Counted from the stretch's first letter, positions 36,234-45,765 are shown. The stretch: 64,000 nt of DNA from JAUWCL01 sp964599375 (GCA_964599375.1 CAZREW010000001.1:124001-188000); one strand, 5' to 3'. Translations and numbers: made by a program. Notes: generated by a model from the letters alone, not told the origin.

Positions 36234-37214
36234 ATGACCCCCCCGATCGAGATGGAATACCGCAAGGTCGGCACCGCGGCCCTCGAGCTCGGCGGCGGAG
36301 CCGCTTTCAGGTTCAGGTGGACCCTGCCCGGCGAGGAGGAAAACGGCCCTGCCGACGCCTCGCTTGTCGAGTCCGTCGGATCGATCGGGGTCATCTCGCC
36401 TCCTGTCCTTGCTGACCGCGGGGATTCGCTCGAGGTCGTTTCGGGATTCAGGAGGATCGCTGCCGCGAGAGAGGCGGGTGCCGGCTTGATCAGCGCTCTT
36501 GTCCTCGACCCGGGCGCGGCGGGGCCGGCTGCCGTCCTGGCACTCTGGCTCGAGTCATCCCTGCACGGCCAGCCCCTCTCTGAGATGGAAAGACTTACGC
36601 TGGTTTCGAAGGCTTCCGCCCTAACGACCGGGAGGACCGGGGAGATCCTCCCCTTCTTTTCCAGGCTTTACGGCAGAAAGATCACGGCCGATGTCCTCGA
36701 TAGGCTCGCCGCCCTCCCGTGCCTTGACGCCGACGTGAGGCTGGCCGTCCACGAGGGCAGGGTGTCCCCTGGCGACCTTCTTCAGCTCGAAGCCCACCCG
36801 GGGATCGATGCGCAGGCCGCGGCCAGGCTGCTGGCCGCGTGTGGTCTCAGCAGAAGCGCCCGTCGTGAGGCGCTTCGCGGGATGCTCGCCATAGCCGACC
36901 ATGGCAGCGATATCTTCGCGGACTTCGTAAGCGGGTACGACCCGGAGAAGATGCCGCTAGACGAGGCGATAAGCGGCGCTGCGCATCCGCGGATGACCAG
37001 CGACCTGGCTGCCCTGCGGCGCGTCGCGGCGCAGATCGAGCTGCCGCCGTCGGCGTCGGTGAAGCTTCCCGTAAATCTCGAGGGGGGTGGTTTCAACGTC
37101 GAGATAAGAGTGCGTGGGCTGGAAGACCTGCGCCTCTCTCTCGAGAGGCTCCGGGAAGCGACCGGGAACGGAACCATCGGGGAGATGCTGAAGGTCCTGC
37201 AGGGGAGAGATTGA
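36234..37214 (+). CDS. ParB/Srx-fold domain protein of unknown role
   Basis: 326 aa. Residues about 40-90 form a ParB-like N-terminal motif: SVGSIGVISPPVLADRG, then LEVVSGFRRIAAAREAG. A helical middle region (LSEMERLTLVSKASAL, VLDRLAALPCLD, VHEGRVSPGDLLQLE) resembles the ParB HTH part. The C-terminal ~60 residues are unrecognised. It starts directly after the nth stop codon, so the two genes are coupled. No parA or parS-like sites were seen, so a chromosome-partition role is not supported. ParB-fold proteins may also bind CTP or act as nucleases. Confidence 0.75.
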   Translation: MTPPIEMEYRKVGTAALELGGGAAFRFRWTLPGEEENGPADASLVESVGSIGVISPPVLADRGDSLEVVSGFRRIAAAREAGAGLISALVLDPGAAGPAAVLALWLESSLHGQPLSEMERLTLVSKASALTTGRTGEILPFFSRLYGRKITADVLDRLAALPCLDADVRLAVHEGRVSPGDLLQLEAHPGIDAQAAARLLAACGLSRSARREALRGMLAIADHGSDIFADFVSGYDPEKMPLDEAISGAAHPRMTSDLAALRRVAAQIELPPSASVKLPVNLEGGGFNVEIRVRGLEDLRLSLERLREATGNGTIGEMLKVLQGRD

Positions 37215-37263
37215 AGGACGCGCGGGGAGGGCCGCTCGCGAAAGAGGCTGGCGGATAAAAAGA

Positions 37264-37328
37264 GGGGGCGCGCGCTGGGCTGAGCGTTCCGGGTATTCAG
37301 TCAGCGTTCAACTGAACAACGCGCCCCC
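37264..37328. terminator. Bidirectional terminator region
   Basis: GGGGGCGC (37264-37271) pairs with GCGCCCCC (37321-37328) around a 49-base inner segment. The minus strand continues CTCTTTTTATCC, serving the permease genes; the plus strand continues CTTCATACTTTCC after the ParB-like gene. Confidence 0.65.
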
Positions 37329-37458
37329 TTCATACTTTCCGGCCCCGTTGCTCGGGGCCGTTCCATATCTTGTCGCCTGTATAGGTGTACGGTTTGATGG
37401 TTCGTATTGTTACATCTTTGCGCCAGATCCAGGGACCCGCGCGCGGAGAGGCCGGCGG

Positions 37459-38715
37459 CTACTCGTAGCGCAGAGCCTCGACGGGATCGACGCCGGCGGC
37501 CTGCCTAGCGGGGAATATTCCCGCAAGGACCGCGATAAGGGTAAGGATCGCCACCGTCACGATAGCGATCGGCCATGAGAAGATCGGATGCCCCATGAAT
37601 TTCAGGATCCCCGAATCTAGAGGCGTGAGGGATACGAGCCAGATCACAGAAAGCGAAAGCGCGATCCCTATCGCTCCGCCGCCGCCGGTTATCAGGAAGG
37701 CCTCCCCGAGGATCTGCGTTATTATATGACTCTTCTTCGCCCCGATCGCCCTCCTGACGCCCAGTTCATGCGTGCGCTCCTTCACGACGACGTACATGAT
37801 GTTAGCCACGCCGACTCCGGCGATCACCAGGGTGAGAGAGCCGATCACTCCGAAGAATATGTTGAGCCCGAGGAATATCTTCCTCATGATCTTTTCCGTC
37901 TCGATGTCGTCCCACATGCTCAGCGCCTCCTCGTCAGTCGGATCGAAGCGGTACTTGCGGCCGAGCACATAGCGCATGTCCTTGACAAGCTCCTGCGACC
38001 TGCTCAGCACGGCCGGCCTTACGAGCATCTGGTTTATCCATCTCCTGTTGTAGACCGTCCCGAATGTGGTGTATGGGATGATGACCCGCTCGGCGTCGGG
38101 CCCGTTGTTCATCGAGGTCTGGTGTTTCGGTATCATCACGCCGATCACCGTGTAGGGAAGGTCGTCGAGTTCTATGGTCCCACCGACAGGATCCTCGTCG
38201 CCGAAAAGGGTCTTCGCTATCTCGTCACCGATGAAGACGACCCTCCTGCGCGCGATGATATCTCCGTCATTGATGAACCGCCCGCCCGGCTGCGGGAACA
38301 TGTGCCTCATCTCCATGAAATCGGGTGCCACCCCTTCACCCCAGGTCGTCGTCCTGTTGTCGCCGTAGCGAACCCTGAAATCTTTTCCGTGGCTGGGCGA
38401 GATCAGCCCCACAAGCGGGATGTTCTCCCTGAGCAGATCGACATCCTCCACGTTCATCCATATGTTCCTTCCGACGGGTAGGCCCTGGTACGGCTTCGAC
38501 GTTTCCCCCGACCAGATCGAGACGAGGTTGTCCCTAGCTCCCATCTGCCCCTCGTACATCCGCTGCTTGAGACCGAACCCGAAGGCGAGCAGGAGGACGA
38601 TGGACATCGTGCCCCATACGATCGAGACGAGCGTCAGCAGCACCCTTGTCTTCTGGTGCTTGAAGTCGACGATGAATTCCTCGAGCATCGTGCGCCACAT
38701 GCCCTGCAGTCCCAT
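37459..38715 (-). CDS. MacB/FtsX-type ABC transporter permease (second copy)
   Basis: 418 aa with the MacB layout. One N-terminal helix (TRVLLTLVSIVWGTMSIVLL) comes first, then a large periplasmic MacB-PCD domain (about 55-275). Three C-terminal helices of an FtsX domain follow, with ERTHELGVRRAIGAKKSHI and ending GIFPARQAAGVDPVEALRYE. The start is directly adjacent to the stop of the sister permease. The two permeases share LGRKYRFDPTDE-type segments and probably form a heterodimer. No ATP-binding domain is fused or adjacent, unlike true MacB. Likely an envelope export or mechanotransmission system with the adaptor encoded upstream. Confidence 0.9.
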   Translation of the reverse strand: MGLQGMWRTMLEEFIVDFKHQKTRVLLTLVSIVWGTMSIVLLLAFGFGLKQRMYEGQMGARDNLVSIWSGETSKPYQGLPVGRNIWMNVEDVDLLRENIPLVGLISPSHGKDFRVRYGDNRTTTWGEGVAPDFMEMRHMFPQPGGRFINDGDIIARRRVVFIGDEIAKTLFGDEDPVGGTIELDDLPYTVIGVMIPKHQTSMNNGPDAERVIIPYTTFGTVYNRRWINQMLVRPAVLSRSQELVKDMRYVLGRKYRFDPTDEEALSMWDDIETEKIMRKIFLGLNIFFGVIGSLTLVIAGVGVANIMYVVVKERTHELGVRRAIGAKKSHIITQILGEAFLITGGGGAIGIALSLSVIWLVSLTPLDSGILKFMGHPIFSWPIAIVTVAILTLIAVLAGIFPARQAAGVDPVEALRYE

Positions 38716-39993
38716 CTAGTAGTTGAGACACTGTATCGGATCGAGCCGCGAAGCCTTCCTGGCGGGAAAGAAGCCCGCGGTGAACCCGATGAACGTTATT
38801 ATCGATACGCATACCAGCACGACGAGCGGGTCGATCACCGGTGTGCCGATCGCCTCCTTGACATCGCCCGGTATAATCTGAAGCATGGCGATTATCCCCC
38901 ATGCTATTAGGAAACCCACAGCCGCCCCTACGAAAGTTATGAAGAAAGTCTCCGCGAAGAACTGAACCATTATCACCCACCTGCGCGCTCCGACCGCTCT
39001 CTTTATGCCTATCTCTTTCGTCCTTTCGCGGACCACTACGTACATGATGTTCGAGACGCCGAGCCCGCCGACGGCAAGGGTAGCCGCGCCCATGATGACC
39101 AGAAAGACGTTGAATCCCGTGAAAAAGAGCATGAACTCCTCGAAGAACTCTGCCGTATCCCAGATCTGCAGCGCGCTCTCGTCGGTCGGATCGAACCTGT
39201 ATTTTTTCCCGAGGACCTCGCGTATCCTTCCGACGAGCTGCGTCGATTTGCCAGTACCTGCCTTCTGCGTCACGATCATGTTGTTGATGTAACGGTGGCC
39301 GAACATGGTGATGAATGTCGATGAAGGGATGTAGGCCCTGTCCTCGTCGCGGGAGTTGTAGCTGGAGTTCTGGACCTTGTCCTGCAGGACACCTATCACG
39401 CGGAACGGCACGCCGTCGAGCAATAGCGTCTCTCCGACCGCTTCTGCCTCCTCGCCGAAGAGAAAGTCCTTTACCTTGTTCCCCAGAAATATCACGCGAC
39501 GCTTCTCGGCCTCGTCCTTCTCGTTTATGAACCTCCCACCGAGGCGGGGGATCGTGTTCCTCATCTTCCAGTAGTGTGGAGCGACCCCCGCGATCATAGG
39601 GTTGCGGTTTATCGTTCCGACTCTCAGGTATGATCTCCACGTGCTCAGCTCCTCGCTGATAAGGTCGATCTCGGGGATCTCTCTGCGGAGCATCTCGACG
39701 TCGGATTTTGCCAGCCGTATACCACGGTCTACGCCGAATCCCTCGAAAGGCTTCGTCGTCGTCCCGCCGAACACGAGGATGATGTTGTCTCCGATGCCCC
39801 GGAAGTTTGTGATATTCTGCCTGCGGGTGCTCGTGCCGACGGCCATCATCAGCACTACCGCGGCGGTGCCCCAGATGATCCCGAATATCGTCATGGCGGT
39901 GCGCTTCTTCTGCGCCTTCATATCGCGCACGAATTCGCCGAAGAGGGAAAAGACGTAGAGAACATTAACTATCAGGGCTCTGAGACTCTTCAT
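38716..39993 (-). CDS. MacB/FtsX-type ABC transporter permease (first copy)
   Basis: 425 aa from the ATG at 39993, which overlaps the stop of the adaptor gene (TGATG). An upstream extension of the frame would run inside the adaptor gene. Topology is as in the sister gene: N-terminal helix RTAMTIFGIIWGTAAVVLMM, a periplasmic domain with GGRFINEKDEAEKRRVIFLG, then FtsX helices with RERTKEIGIKRAVGARRWVI and GFFPARKASRLDPIQCLNY. It lacks an ATPase domain, so the energising subunit must be encoded elsewhere. Confidence 0.9.
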   Translation of the reverse strand: MKSLRALIVNVLYVFSLFGEFVRDMKAQKKRTAMTIFGIIWGTAAVVLMMAVGTSTRRQNITNFRGIGDNIILVFGGTTTKPFEGFGVDRGIRLAKSDVEMLRREIPEIDLISEELSTWRSYLRVGTINRNPMIAGVAPHYWKMRNTIPRLGGRFINEKDEAEKRRVIFLGNKVKDFLFGEEAEAVGETLLLDGVPFRVIGVLQDKVQNSSYNSRDEDRAYIPSSTFITMFGHRYINNMIVTQKAGTGKSTQLVGRIREVLGKKYRFDPTDESALQIWDTAEFFEEFMLFFTGFNVFLVIMGAATLAVGGLGVSNIMYVVVRERTKEIGIKRAVGARRWVIMVQFFAETFFITFVGAAVGFLIAWGIIAMLQIIPGDVKEAIGTPVIDPLVVLVCVSIITFIGFTAGFFPARKASRLDPIQCLNY

Positions 39994-41105
39994 CAGATCT
40001 TCTTCTGCGGTTTCTCGAGGATCTCCTGGCCTTCCTCCAACCCTGATCTTATCTCGATGCGTATCGCGTCGGAGAGGCCGGTCTCGATCATGACCTTTTG
40101 CCTGGTCCCGTCGCTCCCCTCCATCTCTACCCACGTAGAGTCCCCGGAGAAATATACGACCCTCTCGGGAATGGTCAGAACGTTCTCGGCTCTGTTGATG
40201 ATGATGTCGGCATTTGCCGAGTAGCCGGCCCTGAGCACCGCGAGCTTTGTGTCGGAGATCCTTATCTCCACGGGGAACATCCTCGAGTTGTTCTCCTGCT
40301 GGGCCTTCAGAGAGATCTTGTCGAGGACGCCGGGGATCTTCTTATCGGGAAGTGCCCCTATCTTTATCTCCACCGGCATGAAAAGGTCGAGCTTGCCGAC
40401 GTCTATCTCGTCGACCGTCCCCTTGAAGAGGAGGCTGTCCATGTCAGCCAGGGTCATCAGCACCGTCCCCTCCTGGTAGGACGTCAGGGGCACGACCGGA
40501 TCACCTATGTTGACGCTTTTCTCGAGGATGAACCCGGAGATCGGCGCCTTGATGATCGATTCTATCTGCTTGCCCGCGATGTTGATGTGCCCCTCCTCGA
40601 TCAGCGCGAGATGCTCGCTGCTTATCTTCAGCTGAAGGGCCGCCTGCTCGTATTCCTTCTCGGCCCTGTCGTACTCGGCCTGTGAGATCAGCCCGCGCTC
40701 GAGAAGCTCGCCGCTGCGTTTGATGTTCTTCTGGGCATTCCTGAGCGCTATGTCGTCCATCTCGATCGCGCGTTTGGCCCCAGCCAGCTCCAGAGGCGTA
40801 GGATCGGGCCGTATCTCGAGAAGCGGATCGCCCCTTCGGACCTTTTCCCCGGGTTCCTTGAATATCCTCTGGACCACGCCGGAGACCTTCGACTTGACCG
40901 AGATCTCGTTGCGCGGGACTATCGAGCCGACCGCAAGCGCCTTTTCGACGATATTACCGCGCTCGCATAGGACGACAGGGCCGAGATCGCCGTTCCCGGA
41001 GGCGCGCCTTTTCGACATCACGCCTACGACCGCCACGGCAGCGACCACTATCGCTACGACGGTCCATATAACTCTCTTTTTTCTGCTTTTTGGTCTCGAG
41101 GCCAT
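39993..41105 (-). CDS. MacA/HlyD-like periplasmic efflux adaptor
   Basis: 370 aa with an N-terminal membrane anchor (VIWTVVAIVVAAVAVVGVM). Lipoyl-like halves (SVKSKVSGVVQRIFKEPGEK and APISGFILEKSVNIGDPVVP) flank a helical hairpin (about 110-175: RAIEMDDIALRNAQKNIKRS onward). Beta-barrel and membrane-proximal domains follow. This is the membrane-fusion architecture that links an inner-membrane transporter to an outer-membrane channel. First gene of a three-gene operon with two permeases. No TolC-like channel or ATPase is in the window. Confidence 0.9.
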   Translation of the reverse strand: MASRPKSRKKRVIWTVVAIVVAAVAVVGVMSKRRASGNGDLGPVVLCERGNIVEKALAVGSIVPRNEISVKSKVSGVVQRIFKEPGEKVRRGDPLLEIRPDPTPLELAGAKRAIEMDDIALRNAQKNIKRSGELLERGLISQAEYDRAEKEYEQAALQLKISSEHLALIEEGHINIAGKQIESIIKAPISGFILEKSVNIGDPVVPLTSYQEGTVLMTLADMDSLLFKGTVDEIDVGKLDLFMPVEIKIGALPDKKIPGVLDKISLKAQQENNSRMFPVEIRISDTKLAVLRAGYSANADIIINRAENVLTIPERVVYFSGDSTWVEMEGSDGTRQKVMIETGLSDAIRIEIRSGLEEGQEILEKPQKKI

Positions 41106-41200
41106 TCTTCACCGCCAGATGCAGATGGTAGGTAAGGATCCATGTCTCCTATAGGAGGTTACGGCCTTGCGGCCGTTATTGTTACACATCGAAAAAGAAA

Positions 41201-41220
41201 GGGGCGGCCCGGGCCGCCCC
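41201..41220 (-). terminator. Terminator of the TPR lipoprotein gene
   Basis: GGGGCGGCCC followed by GGGCCGCCCC is a perfect palindrome. The minus strand continues TTTCTTTTTCG, 38 bases past the stop at 41258. Confidence 0.75.
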
Positions 41221-41257
41221 TTCACCTGCCTTAGATCTCCGCACGACCCGCACGGCC

Positions 41258-42772
41258 CTATTTCATCGTCCGGGGGGTCTTGTCCACGCCTTCCCAGCGC
41301 TTGACGATCTCCCGCATCCTCGTGCTGTCGGGATCATCGTGCACCACGGCGAGATACTGCTCGTACCAGCCTGCCGCGAAAAGATCCATATGGAAGTTCC
41401 AGGCGAGATCGCCGAGCTTCTTGAACGCCCACGGCATGTCTCTGGTGACCCTGCCCCTGTCCAGCTGAACGAGGTCCTCCAGGGTGCTGTACATCCGCCT
41501 CGTGTCGTCCAGCTGCTCGTACGACTTGTAGAGCACCGTCCTTATGGCGAAATCCTTCGGCCTCTTCGCTGCGACATTCACCAGTATCTCCGCGGCCTGC
41601 ACGTGAAGCCCAGCCTGCGCATAAAAGAGCCCTCTCTGGTAATCCATCTCTATCTCAGGAAGGGTCTTGTTGAGGTCGGAGGTTTCGAGAAGCGCCTCCC
41701 CGGCACTTACGCGGCCGTTCGCCCCGAGGACCCGGGCAAGCTGAAAGAAGCCCTTCATATATGTCGAATCGATGGCGTAAGCGTTGAGCATCTCTTCCCT
41801 GCACTCTTCGCCCTTGTCGAGGAATCCGAGTGCTATCGCGTGCGAGAAGCGCAGGCCGGCATCCTGGGGATACGATTTGACCAGGCCGGCGTAGACCGCC
41901 GACGCTTCGGAGTAATTCCCCGCCGCCAGCGCACTCTCTGCCTGGATCATCAGTTTATACTTCTCCGGGAGGGGCCCTTCGAGCAGTGACGGGTCCCTGA
42001 GCGTCTCCTCTATGATGTCGGCAAAGTACCTCGTGTCGAGCGGCGCCGCCTGGTTTATCGAGGAACGGTTTATCGTGGCCATGACGGCGTGTATCCTCTT
42101 GCGCTTGAGCACCCTGAGGAAATTCAGAAGGGACGAGGTCCCCGGCTTGTAGTCAGGCGACACCGCCTGCAGCCCGGCGAAATAAGAAAGGTCGATGTCG
42201 AGCAGGGCCGTCTCTTCTACGTCGTCGAGGTCCTCGAGGCTGGTGACCGTCAGGGGGACCCCCGCGATCGTGCCCGTGATATGCCTGCCTGAAACGGCCA
42301 GGTCGCCCAGCGCCTGCTCCGGGAACCCGCGCTTGAGCATCAGCGCCTGCCTGAAGTTCTCCAGCGGCAGGTCGGTCACCGAGCCCCTGGAGGGGATGAC
42401 CCAGATGACCCTCCTGAACATCCCGGACTTCACGCCGAGATTCACCGTGCCGCCGTTCTCGATGATCGTCGCGATCCTGTTGATGACCGAGGAGTTCTTC
42501 CTCTCGAGGTGGTCGGCGGTATTCTCGATCGTCTCGTGGAGCGACGTCGGAAAGACCGCCAGGTCGTCGGTCCCGTCGATGTGCACGAGCACACCGGCCT
42601 TTACGCCGGCGTCAGTCCACACCATTAGCGTCATCGCATTGCTCTCCGTCTTGACCACGTTACGCAGCGGCTTCTCGAGCACTATCGAGGATCTCTGCCC
42701 GCATCCGGCAGCCAGCGCCAGCGCGGCGAGCAGCGCCGCCGCCCGCCCCGCCCTTTTATTGATCAAAATCAT
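41258..42772 (-). CDS. TPR-repeat lipoprotein
   Basis: 504 aa from the ATG at 42772 with GGAGG upstream. The lipoprotein signal ends in LALAAGC followed by GQRSS. Residues about 30-250 form a domain of unknown type with beta-strand and helix mix. The C-terminal half (about 270-490) has TPR-like helix pairs: AESALAAGNYSEASAVYAGL, ECREEMLNAYAIDSTYMKGF, RGLFYAQAGLHVQAAEILV. TPRs mediate protein contacts, so it may be a periplasmic assembly factor. Divergent from the phosphoglycerate mutase gene. A promoter with TTGGGA and TACAAT (17-base spacer) lies upstream. Confidence 0.85.
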   Translation of the reverse strand: MILINKRAGRAAALLAALALAAGCGQRSSIVLEKPLRNVVKTESNAMTLMVWTDAGVKAGVLVHIDGTDDLAVFPTSLHETIENTADHLERKNSSVINRIATIIENGGTVNLGVKSGMFRRVIWVIPSRGSVTDLPLENFRQALMLKRGFPEQALGDLAVSGRHITGTIAGVPLTVTSLEDLDDVEETALLDIDLSYFAGLQAVSPDYKPGTSSLLNFLRVLKRKRIHAVMATINRSSINQAAPLDTRYFADIIEETLRDPSLLEGPLPEKYKLMIQAESALAAGNYSEASAVYAGLVKSYPQDAGLRFSHAIALGFLDKGEECREEMLNAYAIDSTYMKGFFQLARVLGANGRVSAGEALLETSDLNKTLPEIEMDYQRGLFYAQAGLHVQAAEILVNVAAKRPKDFAIRTVLYKSYEQLDDTRRMYSTLEDLVQLDRGRVTRDMPWAFKKLGDLAWNFHMDLFAAGWYEQYLAVVHDDPDSTRMREIVKRWEGVDKTPRTMK

Positions 42773-42813
42773 CGTTCCTCCATTGTTCACGTGCTTTGAC
42801 CATGTACACGGAT

Positions 42814-42842
42814 ATTGTAACACCGTTCCGCCTTATTCCCAA
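42814..42842 (-). promoter_or_regulatory. Promoter of the TPR lipoprotein gene
   Basis: On the minus strand TTGGGA (42842-42837), a 17-base spacer, then TACAAT (42819-42814), 41 bases before the start at 42772. Confidence 0.6.
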
Positions 42843-42963
42843 CCCGATTGAGGCCGCGAGGCGGCAGGACCAGGTTGACAGGGTGGCCCGGCGGGGGTAA
42901 TCTCTGCTCCTGCGGCCTGTCCCGGGAACGGCCGGCGGCTCCATGGAAAAAAGGAGAAACGAG

Positions 42964-44175
42964 ATGCTTATCCGCCACCTCATCCGCGCGAACGACTCGA
43001 AGATAATCATGCTCATAATGGACGGCCTCGGCGGGATACGGACTCCATCCTTCCCGCGGACGGCCCTTGACGCTGCGGTAAAACCCAACCTGGACGCCCT
43101 GGCAGCCGGCGGCATATGTGGAAGGTCCACGCCGATAGCAGGGGGGATCACACCTGGAAGCGGCCCGGCTCATTTCGCGCTCTTCGGATACGATCCGCTG
43201 GCGCCGGAGAACGACGCCGGCAGGGGGGTCGTGGAAGTGACCGGGGTCGGGTTCGACCTCCTCCCCGGCGATGTCGCGATAAGGGGCAACTTCGCGACGA
43301 TCGACGGCGACGGCATCCTCACCGACAGGCGGGCCGGCAGGATACCGCACGAAGAGGGGAAACGGATATGCGCGAAGCTTGGCGAGCGGATAAAGGAGAT
43401 CGATGGCGTCGAGATCATCATCATGCCGGTGCGCGAGTACAGGTTCGGCGTGGTCCTCAGGGGCAAGGGGCTCTCACCGGCAGTGGAGGAGACAGACCCG
43501 CAGGTGACGGGAAAGGCGCCCCTCCCGCCTGTCGCCATGATCCCCGAGGCGGAGCGCACCGCGGAAGTGATCGCGCTATTCGTCGAGCGGGCCGGCGAGG
43601 TCCTCGCGGATGAGAAGAAGGCTAACGCGGTCCTGATGAGGGGGATATCGAGCAGGCCCGTCATCGAGCCTTTCGAGGAAAGGTACCGGATGTCAGGCGC
43701 CGCCGTCGCGGCCTACCCCCTTTACCGGGGCGTCGCGAGGCTCTGCGGCATGGATCTCTTCGACACGGGGTTCACGGTGAAGGAGGAGTTCGAGACCGCC
43801 GCGGAGGTCTTCGATCGGGGAGGGCACGGGTTCATATTCATCCACGTCAAGAAGACCGACTCTTACGGCGAAGACGGGAACCTCGACGGGAAAAAGGGCG
43901 TGATCGAAGAGGTCGACGCCAGCCTTCCGATACTGCTCGGCCTGAAACCGGACGTGCTCATCGTCACCGGCGACCATTCGACGCCGTGCGCCATGAAGAG
44001 CCACTCGTGGCATCCGGTGCCTTTTCTCCTGAAGTCGGAACACTGCGGCATCGACGAAGCCTCGTCTTTCAGCGAGGCCGAATGCGACCGGGGAGCGCTG
44101 AGCGTCTTTCCCGCCGTCGACATCATGACGCTCGCCATGGCCAACGCGGGACGGTTGATCAAGCACGGCGCGTGA
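42964..44175 (+). CDS. apgM: Cofactor-independent phosphoglycerate mutase, archaeal (ApgM) type
   Basis: 403 aa from the ATG at 42964 with AGGAG seven bases upstream. It opens with KIIMLIMDGLGG, the metal-binding Asp motif of the alkaline-phosphatase superfamily. The catalytic serine region is GGITPGSGPAHFALFGYDP. Ligand motifs IHVKKTDSYGEDG, VTGDHSTPCAMKSHSWHPVP follow. It interconverts 3- and 2-phosphoglycerate using Mn or Zn, without 2,3-bisphosphoglycerate. ApgM is distinct from GpmI and is known in archaea and scattered bacteria. Single gene, convergent with the metallo-beta-lactamase gene (14-base gap). Confidence 0.93.
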   Translation: MLIRHLIRANDSKIIMLIMDGLGGIRTPSFPRTALDAAVKPNLDALAAGGICGRSTPIAGGITPGSGPAHFALFGYDPLAPENDAGRGVVEVTGVGFDLLPGDVAIRGNFATIDGDGILTDRRAGRIPHEEGKRICAKLGERIKEIDGVEIIIMPVREYRFGVVLRGKGLSPAVEETDPQVTGKAPLPPVAMIPEAERTAEVIALFVERAGEVLADEKKANAVLMRGISSRPVIEPFEERYRMSGAAVAAYPLYRGVARLCGMDLFDTGFTVKEEFETAAEVFDRGGHGFIFIHVKKTDSYGEDGNLDGKKGVIEEVDASLPILLGLKPDVLIVTGDHSTPCAMKSHSWHPVPFLLKSEHCGIDEASSFSEAECDRGALSVFPAVDIMTLAMANAGRLIKHGA

Positions 44176-44189
44176 GGTCCGGGGAGGCC

Positions 44190-45587
44190 CTACTTCCTCC
44201 TTATCGTCGAGGCCGTCTCCTCGAGGAAGGCGATGTTCCGCTCTTCGAGAGCCTTGTCGTCCGCTGTGTTCGTCATCATTCTGATCGAATAGATCCTGCC
44301 GTCTATCAGGGCCATCGTCCATGACCAGGCCCCGCCCCCCCTCATCTGGGTGCCCTTCCTGTAGGTCCACCTGCCATAGACTGCGGGAACCGTCTCGTCA
44401 CCCACGATGAGCCTCTTCGAACCTTCTTCCTCGAGATTGTAAAGTCCGTCGGTAGTGCCCGCATACCTCGAGATCTTGTCGTATACGTCCTCGAGGATCA
44501 CTTCGCTCCTGCTCGTCGGCTGCCAGCTCATCTCCATCTCGAGATATCCATCTTCAGACTGCGCGATCCACTGGACCATCCCCGCGTCGGGCCCTCCCTC
44601 GGCGTCGCTGACGACCAGCCCGGCAGGTATGTCGATATCGATGCGGGGCGCAACGGTCTCAAACCCCTTCGCCCTGTATATCGCCTGGATATTGAATGGA
44701 AGCAGGTTTTCCTGGAGGTACCCTTCGGTGCCGGGGACCTTTATCTCGAGGATCGAGTCCGAAAGCCGCCTTCCCCTCCTTATCGCGTCTACCGTGAGCC
44801 CGGTCAGATCTATGATGTAGCTTTTCTGGCGTTCTATCATTCCGGTGTCGCCGGCAGGGCCCTGCCCGGGAACGACTATCGCGGGATGGCTTTCCTCTAT
44901 CCTGTCGAGGATGAGAAGCCAGTTGCTGAAATCGGCCCCCTGGTCGCCCATATTGGGGTGGTACCCGTTGCTCACCAGCCCGCCGGTGAAGACTATCTTT
45001 TTCGACGGGACCGAGACGACGAGGTCGCCCGCCGTATGCCCCGGGCCGAAGAACGAGACTACCGCCTCGATTCCCCCGAGGTCGAGGCGCAACTCGTCGC
45101 CGACGAGCGAATCGGGAAGGACGGGCTCTACGTCCTTTATCATCTCGAATACGTCGGGTTTGCGCTGCTTATAATACTCCATGTAGATGGGGCTGAACCT
45201 CTCCATCTCGATCTTCGTCTCGGGCCTGGCGAGGATAATCGCGCCCTCGGCGCGGAAGACAGAGTTGCCCCATACATGATCGGGGTGATAGTGCGTGTTC
45301 ACGAGATACCGGACCGGCAGATCGGAAACCGAGCGGATCGCCTCAAGAAGCTGCCTCGCGTGGCTGTCCGTGAACCTAGAATCGATGACGAGCACCGACT
45401 CATCTCCCACTACGAACCCCGAGTTGGCGCCCAGGCCCCCCTCTGACGAAGGCCCCGCCGCGATCATCGCATAGACCCCAGCGTCGAGCCGTACCAGACC
45501 CTTACCGCCTATATCGGCCTGCCGGGAGCACCCCGAAGCAATCGCGGCCGCGAACGCCGCGACGGCCATCCATCTGTAGAATCTCAT
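44190..45587 (-). CDS. Metallo-beta-lactamase-fold lipoprotein hydrolase
   Basis: 465 aa from the ATG at 45587 with AGGAG upstream; an in-frame ATG at 45629 has no site. The lipoprotein signal ends AAAIASGC followed by SRQ. The MBL fold carries the zinc motif NTHYHPDHVWGN (HxHxDH), then FFGPGHTAGD and VPGQGPAG, which supply later ligands (the last His position is not conserved as in HGP). Residues about 290-465 form an unrecognised second domain. Substrate cannot be assigned; beta-lactam resistance is not implied. Confidence 0.87.
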   Translation of the reverse strand: MRFYRWMAVAAFAAAIASGCSRQADIGGKGLVRLDAGVYAMIAAGPSSEGGLGANSGFVVGDESVLVIDSRFTDSHARQLLEAIRSVSDLPVRYLVNTHYHPDHVWGNSVFRAEGAIILARPETKIEMERFSPIYMEYYKQRKPDVFEMIKDVEPVLPDSLVGDELRLDLGGIEAVVSFFGPGHTAGDLVVSVPSKKIVFTGGLVSNGYHPNMGDQGADFSNWLLILDRIEESHPAIVVPGQGPAGDTGMIERQKSYIIDLTGLTVDAIRRGRRLSDSILEIKVPGTEGYLQENLLPFNIQAIYRAKGFETVAPRIDIDIPAGLVVSDAEGGPDAGMVQWIAQSEDGYLEMEMSWQPTSRSEVILEDVYDKISRYAGTTDGLYNLEEEGSKRLIVGDETVPAVYGRWTYRKGTQMRGGGAWSWTMALIDGRIYSIRMMTNTADDKALEERNIAFLEETASTIRRK

Positions 45588-45685
45588 TTCCCGGTCTCCT
45601 TTTGTTCCAGGGTCTTTATTCAGGCGCAACGGCCGGGCGACGCCTGCCCGGAGATACCCGCGCGCGGGAGAAGTATAATATAGCA

Positions 45686-45728
45686 GGCGGGCCGCAAGAT
45701 GTAAAAATTACATCCCCTGCGGCCCGCC
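45686..45728 (-). terminator. Long hairpin after the thioredoxin gene
   Basis: GGCGGGCCGC and GCGGCCCGCC form an outer 10-bp stem. An inner GATGTAA and TTACATC stem makes it a 43-base structure, about 40 bases past the trxA stop. On the minus strand it is followed by TGCTATATTATACTTC. Confidence 0.65.
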
Positions 45729-45765
45729 GTCTGCCTTCTTCTCGTTTCAGGCGCCAGGTACCCGG

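Noticed and set aside
36234..37214. Chromosome partition locus
   Set aside because: The ParB-like fold alone does not support this: no parA, no parS-like 16-bp palindromes and no origin genes nearby.
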